Source of the DNA: Pristionchus mayeri | Lineage: Eukaryota > Nematoda > Chromadorea > Rhabditida > Neodiplogasteridae | Assembly: GCA_036245805.1 (NCBI GenBank) | Contig: BTRK01000005.1 | Location: 3,348,001-3,412,000 of the forward strand | DNA: 64,000 nt | Direction: 5' to 3' | Shown here: positions 22,501-35,921 of the stretch, one piece after another | Position numbering within the stretch: the stretch's first letter is position 1 | How the letters are laid out: each line of letters starts with the position of its first letter | Notes under the pieces: generated by a model | Database searches by the model: none | What the model saw: the letters and a program-made list of their open reading frames with translations, nothing else | What the model was told of the DNA's origin: nothing | Program-made: the position numbers and the translations under genes

Positions 22501-25500
22501 AAAGCTACACTCCATGATCATCTTGACCACTACGTTAGCTAATTCTGTGATCACCAATGAGAGTGGGGTTGCAATTACTGCAGCCTAGAGTGCGCAATTC
22601 GGGCAATCGTCTATTAATTTCCCCATACTCTCACGACCGGTCGGCATATAGAAAGTGCGTAAAATGGTGATACGATTTCCCGAAATACGAACCCTACTGC
22701 ATCTTCAATGAAGAAGAGGTCGATTTGTAGGGATAGATGTTCGCCTTTATAGACGCTTCTGAACCAACTTGCTCACATGGAATGGCGTGGTCGTAGAGTG
22801 CTCGAGAGGTGCCGCAGTGGTAGTCGATGTTGTTGTCGTCGTGGTCGTTAAGGTGGTGACGGTAGCAGATGACGTAGTCGTCGAGGGCATCGGGGTTGTG
22901 GTAGTGGGTGATTCCTGAACATTTTATGAAAAACGTGCAAATATGATTCAACCATGGATGATTAGCTATGTTGAATAACACATTTGATTTTCTCTTCGAT
23001 TCCGTCACAAACAATATTCCAATAATTATATCACCGTCTGAGTCGACGGCTTTAGTGTCGATGCGATCGACGTCATGATGGATTCAACGGTGGAAGTGGG
23101 TAGATGAGCCTCGCTGCTCAGGGCCTTCTGAAATTGACGCACATATATTCGTTTCATATCACTTGTGCATTACCAAAATTATGGAATCACTGGAATGTCA
23201 ATTTATAAACAAAATTGAATAAAAAATTGAAGGCAATTTCATAATTTTTCGCTCGTATGTAAGCAAAACTCACTTTGAGCTCGCTATCCTCCACCTCAAT
23301 GTCCTCCTTTGCAGCTTCGGAAGGCTCAAGCAAATATTTTCACACAATGCTTACACGCTCACAATTAAAAAATAACACAAATGGCTGAATCTCATCGATT
23401 TTTCTAGCTCGTGCTAAGAACAATATCAAAATGGAAGTAATGGCAGAACCTCCTCAATTCCGGGTGCTCCCGGCACGGCGAAGAGATTGTCTGGGTTGAA
23501 GATGGTAGGGTCGACCATTGCGAAGGGTGGGTCGGTCCCCTGTTTAACGTAATGCGTTTCGCAAAAATTTACAAACTTTAACAGCAGTTTGAAAATTCAC
23601 CTCAACAGAATCGGCGGATTTCGTCGGAACTCGCGCGGGAGGTGGCTTCTCTGGAATAGACATTTTTGTTGGAAAAGGGAGTTAATGCAGAATTGAAACG
23701 AAACATCATAACAATTCAAGTATTCTTTGTGAAACTCAGCTGAAATATGATGGAGATTTGAGAAAATAGTTGAATTAAAATTATTTAGTTTCCACACCAG
23801 TGGGAGGTCTTCCATTCGACGTCAGTTGCTCCGTCGATTCAGATGGGAAGATGCCGGCACGGTCACGAGTAGGGAAGTGAGAGGCATCCGGAGTCACCTA
23901 GAGATCATTTTGTGTTATGTTGTACATGTGTATTTGCTCAATGGCTAAACTGTGTATGAAAAATTGGATATTGAGTAGTGTCCATGCAAAGTCATGCGAG
24001 TAATAAGCGCTAGGTCGAACCCTAGTTGGTGCGCCCCACCGTATCTTGCATAACAGTTTTATTTCTTCTCTTACAAGAACCGAATTATACAAATGTTCAT
24101 GCGTACATCAGCTCCATCTGATGGAGAAGAAGTCGTGGTAGTCGTTGTTGTCCTTGTTGTTTCCGTTGGAGAGGTTGTAGTCGATTGGAAGACGACGGCG
24201 GCTGTGAGATTCTGCAAGGACAGGCCATGCTGGATCATGCGAAATTTGTATAATTTGAAGGTGTTGAGTTTGTCATTCATTACGTGAACTTCTTGAAAAG
24301 CTGACTTATTATCTGAAAAATAACATGCAGAATTAGCTGGATTAGCCATTCCATCTATACCCGTATGATTGCATCGCAAAAACAGTACATCAACTATAAC
24401 TTCAATGTCTTGGTCAAACCGCTGAAAAGTCCATAACCGGAATAACTGAAATGAGGTCGTACCCTCTCCACTGGTGACATCTCCTCTTCGGAGCTCTTTC
24501 CAGCAGACTCTTCGATGTCGTACTCGATGACGGGTTCGCGCTCGCCCTGAAAATTTGCATATTTCTGCTGAAATAACCATTTGGCAATTTTGATAAGGTG
24601 TGCCAACAGACAAAGAGTAATTCAAGATCTGTTCGCTTACCTCAGCAAGAGCCGTTCCGAAACCGCCCAAAGATGTGTTCGGAGCCATCGTCAGCTCGAT
24701 AATCTGATTTTTTTTAATATTGTGATATGCTTGGTTAAAATTACTTACCATTTCCTTCTCCGCCGCACCCGGGCTGTTGGCTAGGAGTGTCGGGAATGGC
24801 TCGACTACCTAGGACGAATTCATTTTCATTCACACTTCACTAAATAATTGACTTATTTTTGTAATGAATCAATTAATAATGTTTTTCTAATGAAATCCCA
24901 ATCACCTTCTTCGCCCCGCTCCTCGTATCCGTGCGCGTACCGTCGAGCGGGCGGTCGTCTGAAGAACAACTTTATTTTTATTGTTTTCTGAAAGGGAAAT
25001 CCGGGAAAAATTGATACAAACAAAATTAATATGTTCATATGCGCATGGTGAAACATATCGGAGCACATGGGTTATGAGAGAGCAAAATGCTCATGAGACA
25101 TCGTATTGTAATTCATCTGCCATCCAGTGCTATTCAGCGAGCTCAGTATCGTATTAAGAATGCACCTACCTCTTTACACAGAATGCGCTCATAAATACTA
25201 GAGTTCGAAATATGAGATAGTGGTCTCTTCATTTCACACACTCTCTAGACCGGTCGAGCGGTGAGAGAGTGCACGGAATGAAGAGACGACTATCTCACAG
25301 TTCGAACTCTAATAAATACTCACCAGTGGTTCCGGGCAACGGCATCAGATGCTCTTCCGTCTCGTTCGTGCTGATCGCCGGCTCGTCCACCATCGCAGTC
25401 ATCCGAGGGAATCCGTCCGATCTGAAACAATAGTCGTAAATTAGTCATCAGGCCTTCTTAACAGCGACTAAAACCTGAGAGATCGGTTGAGGGCCACGTA

Positions 25501-27012
25501 ATTTTGACACTGTATGTTCTTTATAAATGTTTTTGTTGGAAATGAAAAAGAGAAGCCATTGATTTCAACTAATATCGACCCATTTTTATCAGTGGTGAAA
25601 CCTAATTAGTCCAACGGGGAAACCATGCATATGTAAAAAGAGTGGAAAACAAAACAAGCGTGTATCTTAGTCATTCTAATTTCCAATTGTTTCCCGCCAT
25701 CTACCGTACCCTTGATTCTCCTCTTCCTCGTCCTCAGCGACGCCGAATCCTCCTTCGTGGCCTCGACGATGGAACTGAATCTCACCGGGCAATGCGGATA
25801 CCCCTGAAAAGGGATATCAGGTGCAATTTTGAAACAGAAAGACTCATGCGCTCTTAAGATGCACATAGCAGACTAAACAAGAAGACTAGATAACAATGTT
25901 ATATTATCTAGTAATGTCATGATTTTCCGTAAAAAGCTTGTTTAGTTCGTTTAGTTCACCTTTCTCTCACTTCTTCGTTGCCTAGTTGCGATATCGTATC
26001 TCATGTTTTCCGTTGCTTACGTGATCCTCGCCTATTTTCTTGTGCCAATAACATGATAAATTTAAGAAAATAGATAACAATTTTTCATGCAATTTTCACC
26101 AATCATAATGCATCACATACACGCCTGAGTGATGATCAAAAGTGCATACGCGTTGACTTATCCCATCATTGGTTAATTGCAGCATTCGGAACGTGTACCA
26201 AAAATTGTCCACGATCAAAATGCAGTGTATTTATTGAAAGAAGAAACACTTTGACTTATTGCTTCTCGAAATATAGCACTGAATTTCAGATATTGCTGAA
26301 CCATATCTGATCAGATCTATCCTGTTTGGGCGAGATAGCCCAAATTTATTTCAAACAAATAATTCCTCTCTAAGCAAACCTAATTCATGGAGTTTGAGCA
26401 AAATTGGCTCAGTATCATCATTCTATGTACTGTGCGTAAAATGAATATAGGGGTGGCGGTTAACTATAAAGTTTGGGCACCACTCCATGGAGCAATCGTC
26501 TTACTCTCTTCAGTTTGCACGCTCTCTCGTCTCTCTGACCGACGAGAGAGCGTGCAAACTGAAGAGAGTCCATGGCTTACCGAACTCATCAGTCGGCGAG
26601 CGGTCAATCGACTCCAATTGAGGAGGTCGCTCGAAGATGTCGTCCGAGTTCTCGTCAGTGTCGTCGATTACACGTTCTGAATATCTCTGTTGCATTAAAA
26701 TTACTATTTCTTTTTAGATTTGGCCCTAATATGCCGCTTATTGTTACCACTTTTTTATCAATCGGAGTCAAAGATATTCACGAATATCACGCATGTGTTT
26801 CAATGAAATTTAAAAACGGATTTCGATGAAGGAATGTGATAGTGCGTCCACATCGTTGTAGAAAAAGACATATAAAAAATCATTTTCCAATTTGAGTTAC
26901 ACTCAACTCGAAACTCTAGTGAACTTGGCGACTCAAAAAGAGAAAAAAACTAACCAGCAGCGACTACTGCGGCTATAAGAATCGGGATAATCACGACGAG
27001 AGCTCGCCGCAT
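19585..27012 (-). CDS. Mucin-like transmembrane protein with SEA-like domain
   Basis: 26 exons (27012-26955 down to 19719-19585) splice in consistent phase into 769 residues. Residues 1-19 (MRRALVVIIPILIAAVVAA) are a signal peptide. An acidic region follows, then Thr/Ser-rich mucin-type stretches at about 203-237, 366-411 and 412-460. Residues about 520-620 (LRDQLLPD, FEKVLHDF, VVAHVNVKVEAELEL) resemble a juxtamembrane SEA domain. Residues about 638-662 (IAFIIAGIIT plus IGVIVILIVVFVTIL) form one membrane helix split between two exons, followed by a charged cytoplasmic tail of about 107 residues. Type I surface glycoprotein architecture, probably apical or cuticle-facing. All exons are 45-149 nt and all introns have GT-AG ends. 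The frame of the last two exons is open in two phases; phase continuity gives a stop at 19585. Hairpin MITEs lie in three introns. No orthologue could be named. Confidence 0.82.
22586..22696. mobile_element. CT/GA hairpin MITE in a mucin-gene intron
   Basis: Inverted ends TAGAGTGCGCAATTCGGG and CCCGAAATACGAACCCTA. The flanking 8-mers CTGCAGCC (22578-22585) and CTGCATCT (22697-22704) match at six of eight positions, a decayed 8-bp target duplication. Lies between exons 15 and 16. Confidence 0.55.
25199..25311. mobile_element. CT/GA hairpin MITE with 8-bp target duplication
   Basis: TAGAGTTCGAA and TTCGAACTCTA termini enclose arms with TGAGATAGT / ACTATCTCA and CACACTCTCT / AGAGAGTGCAC. The flanks are an exact 8-bp repeat ATAAATAC (25191-25198 and 25312-25319), indicating hAT-type insertion. 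It sits in the intron between exons 4 and 5 of the mucin-like gene. Confidence 0.75.
26485..26575. mobile_element. CT/GA hairpin element next to a splice donor
   Basis: Arms of about 35 bp (ACTCTCTTCAGTTTGCACGC and complement) end in CCATGG at both sides. The right end lies only 5 bp from the GTAAGC donor of exon 2 of the minus-strand mucin-like gene (donor at 26580). Closely related copies are at 30472-30562 and 44451-44540. Confidence 0.7.
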
Positions 27013-28358
27013 CCTGACAGGGAGATCTGAACGGTGCGGTATTACATAACTCCGAGAACATGAACAACGGCAGAATATCTTTGCATTTCGCGAGATGAAG
27101 TGAGAAAATGCCGCAAAGAATGTTGCATCGTACGTGCAGTTTACGGTATTCCTATCACCAAGACGCGATATGAACACACAAATTTCGGATCAGGCTGGAT
27201 TGCTATTGAGATCTGCGCAAGGAATGTTCGTAGAAAGGGAAACACGCGCAAAGTATCCGGTACAATAAAGACTCGAGAGGAACAAGGAATAAAAACGGAG
27301 CGAGAGAGAGAGACCGGGGATTTAGTGCAAACAGTAGGGAAAGAGAAAAGGAAAGTGCGCGAGGCCAGATATTTCGGGCCGGAAACGAGTTACTATTTCG
27401 AGACCGCCATTCAGACCATAAGAAATATGAAAGTTGATAATCTATAAAACACAGTATCAGTAATAGATCAATTCACAAGTACCTTGTGATCTCAACCAAT
27501 TCTAGTTGACCAAACGATGAGTTCGGTATTATCACGGATACCACTACCGGTGACCGATTGTCCCTATAGATTGCACGCGCCAAACGTTTGTTCGAACGTC
27601 TACACAAGTGCTGCGCATATTTGAGTAGATAACAATAGATTTGGCAGCCTGTGCAAAGAAACAAGGACACGCGTCGCGAGAGTTGAGAAATGCAGGGCGT
27701 TACTTGAGACATAGGCTTTTTAAAAGAGCAAAGCGATTCGAAGGGCACCTACCGCGTGCATTAATAGAGCCGCGGTGACTGTGAGGTGATGACTAAGTTG
27801 GAACAATTGCACATTCCTCGGGCTAATTTGGGCTAATTATGACAGTGCGCCTATACAACACGAGAAACTATGACTCAACGGCATCTTCATTCTAGGCACT
27901 CCCTCGCTGACCGAACAGTCCAGAGATTGTGCGAAATCGAGATATGACAGCCCGAATTGCGAACACTAGGCCTCAAAAGACCATAGCGACCTGCATTTCT
28001 CGCCACTTGAAATTTAGAATGCAAATAATGACGAATACACCTTTTACTCGCACTCGCCGGCAGGCAACACTTCGACTCGGTTCAAGTACGTCGAAAACAG
28101 GAAAAGGTTAATGGTGAGGCCGAAAAACCACCCACTTTTACTCAGCAGTTCACTACCCAATAGCAACGCTCTCTTTGGAATGTGCACTATTTCTCCGGTT
28201 TGGCCATCAAGAGGTGGCTGAGTAATGAATGGAGCGGCTCAAACGCACTGTTTCTATCCTCGTTTGACGCACTATTTCACTCATCGGAGTATCAAGATGG
28301 CAATTGTAATGAATTGAGAGTGTGAACTGCTAACCAAAACCGCTGATTGTGTTTAAAG

Positions 28359-28480
28359 TTCTCTTATTGGAATGGTTTTTTATCATTTTCAGATACGTTT
28401 AACGTACACTATATAGCTCCTAGGTATACCGAACATGAAACGTATCTGAAAATGATACAAGACCATTCCAATAAGATAAC
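28359..28480. repeat. Inverted-repeat MITE
   Basis: Arms TTCTCTTATTGGAATGGT plus TATCATTTTCAGATACGTTT and their complements flank a spacer of about 35 bp. No coding capacity. Confidence 0.65.
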
Positions 28481-28494
28481 CCTAGTTGCGTCTT

Positions 28495-28590
28495 GAGCAG
28501 CGAGTCTCGCTCTCTCCATATCATACACTCTCTCGCTCCTCTGATCGACGAGAAAGCGTGTGGTTTGGAGAGAGTCGGACGATTCCTCTG
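28495..28590. mobile_element. CT/GA hairpin element
   Basis: Arms TCTCGCTCTCTCCA...ACACTCTCTCG with imperfect complement CGAGAAAGCGTG...GGAGAGAGTCGGA. Member of the dispersed hairpin family. Confidence 0.55.
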
Positions 28591-29381
28591 AGAAGCCCAA
28601 TACTCGAAACAGTATCCTCGATTGGCGCACTATTTCTTGCAAGACGAATGAGGAAATGAAGAGGCAGAGTGTTCAAGAAAAACCGATGCATTCAAGTGGT
28701 CGAGGAGCCAAGAGGTGTAGATGAATGATGCAAGAAGCAGAGAGGGATGTGGCAATTCAAGATCCAACTGGTAAAGGAGCTGAACAGTAGGGATGGCTTC
28801 CTATGAACAACATCGACCAATATCGCAGAATAAAGAGAGCCTGTTCTTGCAAACCCTTCCCTAGGTAAAATGGAAAAATAGAGAAAGATGTATCAATCTG
28901 AGTAAGTATGCAACATAGCGGGAGAAGTATCAATCGGAGAGATTGGGAGGGGCGGACACACCCATTTGCGAGACAATCTTTCTCGAAGCTAATGCTATCA
29001 TCAATCCGCTCGATCTCAAATGCACGGAATGTAGCACGAACTGAAGTAAAATTCAACAAAATGAGAGGCAACATCAGCATATCACTGTAAGATTGATTTT
29101 TTTAGACGTCAACTCATCGGGAAAACATTGTGTCCCAGCTGAGCCTAGGATTTGAATTATGACGATGAAACACAATGATTGGGGCGAAACAATGTCATTC
29201 AGAGAAATCAAGTGTTTGAGGAAAATCGAGATTGTGCGAGGACCAATACACAATGAGATCCGGCAAGAGCGAAAGTAGTCACAGTCAGTCAGTAGTCGTA
29301 GTGATTTACGAGGTGGATAATGACCAGAGGACCTCCCGGAAGACAGGATCATCTACTTACTGACAGCCTAGGGATCGGTTC

Positions 29382-29383
<2 letters not shown>

Positions 29384-29425
<42 letters not shown>
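29384..29425. repeat. (GA)21 microsatellite
   Basis: A 42-base uninterrupted GA run followed by a CT/GA hairpin-like arm (GCGTGCTCTCTCGCC). Confidence 0.95.
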
Positions 29426-29427
<2 letters not shown>

Positions 29428-30471
29428 CTCCACATTCTGCGTGCTCTCTCGCCTGTCAGAGCCCTACCTCCCGCCCGGTTTGAGATTGTGCCTTGCCTCG
29501 CTCGCCTTACTGGTAATATGATGATCGCAGGGCGCGATAAGGTCATGTGGGAGAGATTGAGAGTTAGCAGAAAAAGGGCCGCGCCTATGGCTAATTGCTC
29601 ACTGCCTTGAGATAGTCCTCATGGGTATCGCAAGCTTCTGGAAACTTACCGCTAATCACTTACTGATTCGCAAAACATATTCATTGATTATTTAACCCAG
29701 AAAAGACTTGACCATCATTAGATCGATTCATTCAACGCTGTAATAACAGAAGTGAAACACATTCAAATCGCGGAAATGAAACGGAAAATATTTAAAGGGA
29801 TAAATATCAGAAAATATAGATGAGATATAGCGTGCAGAGTGTAGAGATTCGTTTCTTGCGAAATTATCCCTAGCAGCAATACTTGCCAAGAGAATGCCAT
29901 AAGTTGTGGATGATGAGCGCGCTAAGCACGGGGCAAAACACGAACGAGGAAGAGGGATGAGCCTCCAAAAGTGAAAGTGAGATGCTGATTTTATGAGGGT
30001 CATGAAAGGCAGCGTCCATGGAGAGTAGCTTGCGGTTTGTGCATGAATTACGACCCGCGATTGCCGTATGCACGTTTGCTTGAAAGCCGAGTATTTACTT
30101 ATTCACAATATACTTGTGTTTACCGGTAAATAGTTTGAGATCTCGAAAGTGTGCGATTTTTCAGCGTATTTGTTCACATTTCAACAATGTCAGCGAGATG
30201 ATCGGCATACACGATTCTGATAAAAGATAAAGCACGGGGTCACTTGATAAACTCGTTTGCGACCAGGCACAGGTAACTTGCTAACTGCCCGCAAACAGTG
30301 CCGCGGAACGGCGCCTCTGCGCTCTCTCAAAATCACGTGCTCTCTCGTCTCTCTAGCCACCCAGATCGACGAAAGTGAAGAGATCGGGCAGGTCAAATCA
30401 AGGTGATAACGGCCCAAAACAGGGCGAATACGTGGCGGAGAGGTGCTTTTCGAACGGATATCGATTAAGGT

Positions 30472-30562
30472 GGAGCAATTGTCTGACTCTCTTCAGTTTG
30501 CACTCTCTCTCGACGCTCTGACCTGCGAGAGAAGGTGCAAACTGAAGAGAGTCAGACCATTG
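30472..30562. mobile_element. CT/GA hairpin element
   Basis: Arms GTCTGACTCTCTTCAGTTTG and the complementary CAAACTGAAGAGAGTCAGAC, loop about 25 bp. Nearly identical arms to 26485-26575 and 44451-44540. Confidence 0.7.
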
Positions 30563-30920
30563 GTCTTGATAGCTAGAGAGATGAAAGATAGCTAGAGAAA
30601 CTACCCGAATACCCGAAAAAAACCCGAAAAGACTATTCCTTACTAGCTTGCAACGTTGACTACAATCATTCAGAACCTACTCACATACTGATGGATAGGT
30701 GACAGGATCAAAAGTCAATAGCCTTTGGAGTAATAGCAGAAAGTGAAATTGTCTAGTAGGCGAGAAAGAGAGAGAGCGAAAGGCGGAGGTGAAAAGACCG
30801 ATCAAGTATTCGCGCATATCAAGTACACGGTGCAATTACGCGGTAAAGAGTGCCGGCAGAATAACATGCGTCACAAACTGCGGTCGTTTAGCATTACGTA
30901 TTACCAGCCCGTGATCACTA

Positions 30921-30942
30921 TTTTTTTTTTTTTTTTTTTTTT
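30921..30942. repeat. Poly-T tract
   Basis: 22 consecutive T, a possible retroposed poly(A) tail in reverse or an assembly slippage site. Confidence 0.9.
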
Positions 30943-33757
30943 GACGATATCGGATCATAATTGATGCGCTGAATGTCTTTCACATTTCGTAAATGACTGA
31001 AGCACAACCGAACAGGCGCAAACAACAAACAACTTACAAATCACCCGGGCTAAATCGTGGACAGTTTCGCAGGAAATACCACTCCATTCTGAGCGTTCTC
31101 TCACAATTCTGACCAGCGTCAGAGTCCAATATGAGGAAAGAGTTCTCGCGAAGCCATACCTACTTAAACCGTGCACCACCACCGACGCCCGTACGCGCAT
31201 TCCATTCGAGATTGGGCAATAAAAAGCGGAGGAGGGGATGAGGAGGAGGAGTGAATAAGAACAGTTAGGTGAGACACGAGTGAGCCCACGCTTATTGTGC
31301 ACAAAGTTCGACGAACCCGACGAAAAATGTTTCAGTTTTCCTCACACGCTCTCTGGTAAACAACTTTCGCATTATGTTTCAGACCTCTACCAAAATCGTA
31401 GTATCTTGCCTTAGACGCTTTTCGCGTTTCGTATCAATTGAAACTAAAAATAAAAAAGTGGACATCGACAGTCCTTTCGGGATCGGGAGGGGACTGTGCC
31501 TAATCCAGCTGAGATTAAAATGATAGCATCCCCAAGACAAAAATGTATCCATGATATCGCTAGTCAGATGAAACGCAGATGCATAGAAAATATCATGCTT
31601 AACAGAACAATTTCCTTAAAAAACCATCTCTATCTCGGGGGAATAATAAGTCAGAGTGTCCTCATCCATCGGTTGAGGCTAATTAACCGTGACACAATCG
31701 CCGGCCGGCATCTCAGCCCTTTTTGCCCCATGGTCAGCTAATTATCCGCACGATTTCGATAATATCGGGCCCGGCGCAAGGTCTCAAGGATGTGGGAATC
31801 AGGACTTCCGCGTCTAGTAGAGAAGTTAATTCGACATTTGGGCAATCTCATATTCTTTCCCGACACCTCTCGTCGAACGGTGAGAAAGTGAAGTAGATAT
31901 TGAGTATATTTTTTTGCAAAACAAAGAGAACGCGAAATCAGCTACAACGATTGCATTCGCATTTTAACACCCGCTGAAGCTTATGTGAACGATCAATACA
32001 CAATTACTTCCAGAAGACACTCGAAATATAATACAGCCACGATATTTACAATTTCACTACAACCCTCCGAGCAAGAGCATTTCTGAAAACCTGCTGAATA
32101 AAACGCCCAAGTTTAATACTGGACCGATCGGCTACTAAACCAGCATCGGTACAAAAAGAATGAGCTCATTACCAGACAACCCTAACGACAGTACAGTGAG
32201 GGGGACAGGACATTTGAGCAGGCAAAGAAATAATGGGAGTGCAAGAACCAAAGTGTAGCGCGTGGAGGGATCACCAAGCGCGTCTCTGAGACAGTATTGA
32301 AGAGAAAAAGGAAGACATTTCTGCAACTGTTTTGCAGTTCAGTTGCTATGTATTCCTGTCTAGAGACAGAGAGGGGCAAATTGGAAAAATCGCAAAGCGA
32401 AGACTCTCTACTGCACAATCCCTCACCAATCTGCGCGATTCCTTAGAGACAAGGGGACGCGTATCTCCTAGTCCCAAAACTGCCTTGCTCGAGGCGATCT
32501 CGAATGTTGATTGTCGATACAAAAAAGCAATCACCACTGTTTACATAAACGCGCGGGTGAGTAATGGCCGGTGTCGAAAGACGTGCCCGAGAAACAAAAC
32601 AGCCAATTTAGGAAAGGTCATGCCCAGAAAAAAACAGCCGCTGGGCATCATGCTAATGAACAGAGTCCAAGCAAGATTAGGGTTGTTATGTTTGCCCCAC
32701 CCTAGTATAGTGTAGGAGAGAGCCATGAACTGCGCAAGAGGAACAGATGATACCTAATGAGTTGTATTCAATACTTATTACATTTCCTAATTCCGACCTT
32801 GAAAGTAGTGGAACTTCCGCAACATGAAACAAGGTAGCCGAAAAATGACATGATTTTTAATTTTGGTTTCTCACTATAAGTATACGGAAAGTCATGAACT
32901 TGCGCAATAGGAAATGAGGTGACTGCGCAATGAGTGGGTAGCAAGAGTGGTTCTCATCGGTTGGGGGGATCTCTACCCCCGAATTGATGAACGCTTTGCT
33001 GCTAATTCGTCTACTTTTTGTCTCATCCCTCCTCCTCTCTCTCTCCCACTATCCATCTCTCACACTCCCTCTCTCCCTCTCTCACCCCACCAACCTACCA
33101 GGAGAAAGTGGAGGGATCATGCCCGGTAGAGAGAGCATACTGGTAAATCCTCCCTGGTCACATGGCCCCCGCGGCCAGACAATGCTAGAGATTACGTAAA
33201 ATGAAGAGAGCGCCATCAGTTATCCCCGTTCGACCGCGAACGACCTTGTTAGGTTAGCTGGGGAGATAATTGCAGAATCATTCCCTAACTATTTCCATCC
33301 AACTCTAATCGAGATTACCCGAAAGTATGATACAAAACTTTGATATAAAATTCGGTTTTTTGTCGACGAAACGGCGAAACGAGCGGAAGTTGGCTCAAAA
33401 TCTCGATAAGATGGACAGATAAGGTCAATGCGGGAAAATGCGCCCTGTCCCCCTTAAAATCTCGCCATTGGTTCGATGGCAGCGGAACTTTTGAGATATC
33501 AAATTCGCTCTTAATGGCGGCGAATGAGGAAGGAAAGTTCGAGAAATCAAACAAATCCCCTTTGAGTTCTCGGTTTTTTTGGGGATAAGTCAAAGTTGAA
33601 AGCGTGTTAGGCGACTCAAATAAGGAATTAGAGTACTGTGATTGAGGTAGACTGTGATTGAATCAGCTAGCTGGCAGATCGCGCAAATAAACTAGAGATA
33701 ACAAATTGAACAGTTCATTGTTCCTGCTCTATTGCCGGTCTGAACGGCTAAATTTAC

Positions 33758-33868
33758 TAGAGCTCGCTATTCGGGTAATCGTCTCCCCATTTCCCACACT
33801 TTCTCGCCACTCGACAGGCCGAGAGTGTGTGGTAAATGAAGAGACGATTACCTGAATAGCGAACTCTA
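33758..33868. mobile_element. CT/GA hairpin MITE (TAGAG subfamily)
   Basis: TAGAGCTCGCTATTCGGGTA and TACCTGAATAGCGAACTCTA ends, inner arms GTCTCCCCATTTCCCACACT and complement. Same terminal type as 22586 and 25199, but no matching target duplication was found. Confidence 0.6.
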
Positions 33869-35603
33869 GAGTGCACTCATAATGAGGAGAGAGCCATAGC
33901 TAGCCATCCATATCACTGCGTGTGTTCTTGGTAAAGCCGAAGGGAGGACACAAAGAAGACACGCAGTACTCCACAGCTATGGCAAGGATAACCGGGTATC
34001 CCCTTTTGATGTCCCATCCATATCAGAAACAATGAGGAGATGCCTGCTAGCCACGGTTACCGGTGCAATTACCGGCTTATTGCTGATCCCGGAAGATGGA
34101 TGGACAACCCCCGCCGGGTAGGTGAACCTGCCCATTTCCTTGAGCGAGTGATGAACCAGGGATGAAATAGGAAAATGCCAGCATTGTTTGCGCAACTGAT
34201 TCTATACAACAATCCGTGAAAAAAAGACTAAGCATGCTTAGAACTACTTAAAAATTTTTTCAACAGAGAGCAACTTCCCCGGCTTTCGAATAAAAAATTC
34301 CAGGTAGGGGTGTATTAAGCAATGAAGCGAGTAGTCACTTCTTTCCTGTCTTTCTCCCTCCCTCTCCCAACTCAATCTTCGGATCTTCTCCCCTCCTATG
34401 TCTGCATATGTGGAACAGAACAAAGTAGAGGAAGCCGCCGGACAAAATCTTAGGGAATAACAACAGGTAGCATGTTGACTGGAAATGGACTGTTGATTCT
34501 CCATGTACATTTATCCCTGCCTAACATTGCAAATATCGCGATAATTTAGTAATCTAGGGTCTACTCTGATTCTTCAAAGACAACAATTTGTACGGAAGCC
34601 ACCTCTAGAAATAATGCGAAGCCAACTCCTGCAAAATACGGCCGACAAGGTAAGGGTCGTAAAGCCGGCTGGCTCTGCCCATCCCCCCCCCCCGACCCCG
34701 CAAATCTCCGAACTCTCCCCCTGCCTGTTCCACTGATATGATGCAAACGAGCTGTGATCTGCCCCCCTGAACAGGATAAGGATGCGATTGTGAACGCGGA
34801 ACGGGGGAAGAAACGGGGCAAAAGAGGGACAATGGGGCGACCACTCCCTGAATTTCGAACATGAGCCAGTGCATGGACATTGAGAAAGCTAATCATTGAA
34901 TGACGGGGGAACTTCTGGATGAGGAGCCTGAACGAATTTGGAGCGGCAAGGAGAACAGTAAATGGACTGCACTCTTCGGATTTCGAAAGCGCACCAAATC
35001 AATGGTTATTGGGATAATGATCTAATTAGTGAGGTAATGAGTGCTAGTAAAGGTGAAACTTCAAAAACTGGGAAAACCAATGTCAATGTTTTTATAAGGC
35101 ACTGAACGGTGGGCACTTCCTTGATAACGAGGGCGCGTCAATACCGGGGGATACGAGAATCTAGCTTTCGAGACTCGGGCTGAACTCTCATTTCCCGCGC
35201 ACCTATCACCATCCTCCCGGGGCGGTAATTATCCCCGGGCGGAAGTTATAGTCCAGGGTATGGCAGGAACTCTCTCCCTTTCGCGCACTCTCTCGTCGGT
35301 TGTGGAAGTGAGATGGCAATAGCGCCAGCACTCGCGCCTCAATCGTTGCGTGTGAGGAAATGAGTGCGCAGAGTTCATGAAATTGACCAGAATAAAAGAG
35401 AATGGACATGAAGTCACACTAAAGTCAGGTAAAATCGTTCCTAGATGCCAACAGTAAGCACATATGGCAAACGAATACCCAAGATTCGAATTATACTTTG
35501 AAAGGGAAATGTGAGCAAAGTTTGTGATATTTGACGTACTACATGCTTTTGACTTGAAATCTCGCTAAGTCATGCAAAGTTGGGCCTGGCCCAAACAGTA
35601 AAG

Positions 35604-35618
35604 TGGCGCCCGAACAGG
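35604..35618 (+). other. tRNA-Lys-type primer-binding-site-like sequence
   Basis: TGGCGCCCGAACAGG matches the first 15 bases of the well-known tRNA-Lys primer binding site of LTR retroelements. No gag/pol reading frame or paired LTR was recognised nearby, so it could be a relic or chance. Confidence 0.25.
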
Positions 35619-35921
35619 CCCGGAATAGCCGAGGTGTTCTTCTCGGATTGAGATTGCCAAACGACCCGTGAAGGAGAGGAGGGATGCCTGACTACCGGAC
35701 AGCGAGACTAGTAGTTGCCTTAGGGGTAGAGAGGGTGGAGGTAGAGGTCGAGGGTGGGGGGCAGTTATTCGTGTGCTCTCGCTTCCTCTAACCTACAAGA
35801 GAATGTGGTGGTAGTGGAATCGGCTGTCTGACTGCGAAAGAGTACGGAAAATGTAGAGAACTATAGAATCCCTTCATGAGAAGAGAAACGAGGGACTCAA
35901 TTGGACGGTTCGGGTCGGGGG

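Noticed and set aside
24093..24287. Val-rich plus-strand ORF
   Set aside because: It is the antisense of the Thr-rich exon 9 of the minus-strand mucin-like gene.
27100..27447. 115-codon plus-strand ORF
   Set aside because: No signal peptide, domain or splice context; low-complexity Arg/Glu composition from GA-rich DNA; overlaps the 5' flank of the mucin-like gene.
32332..32715. 127-codon plus-strand ORF
   Set aside because: No recognisable motif and no supporting structure in a hairpin-rich gene-poor region.
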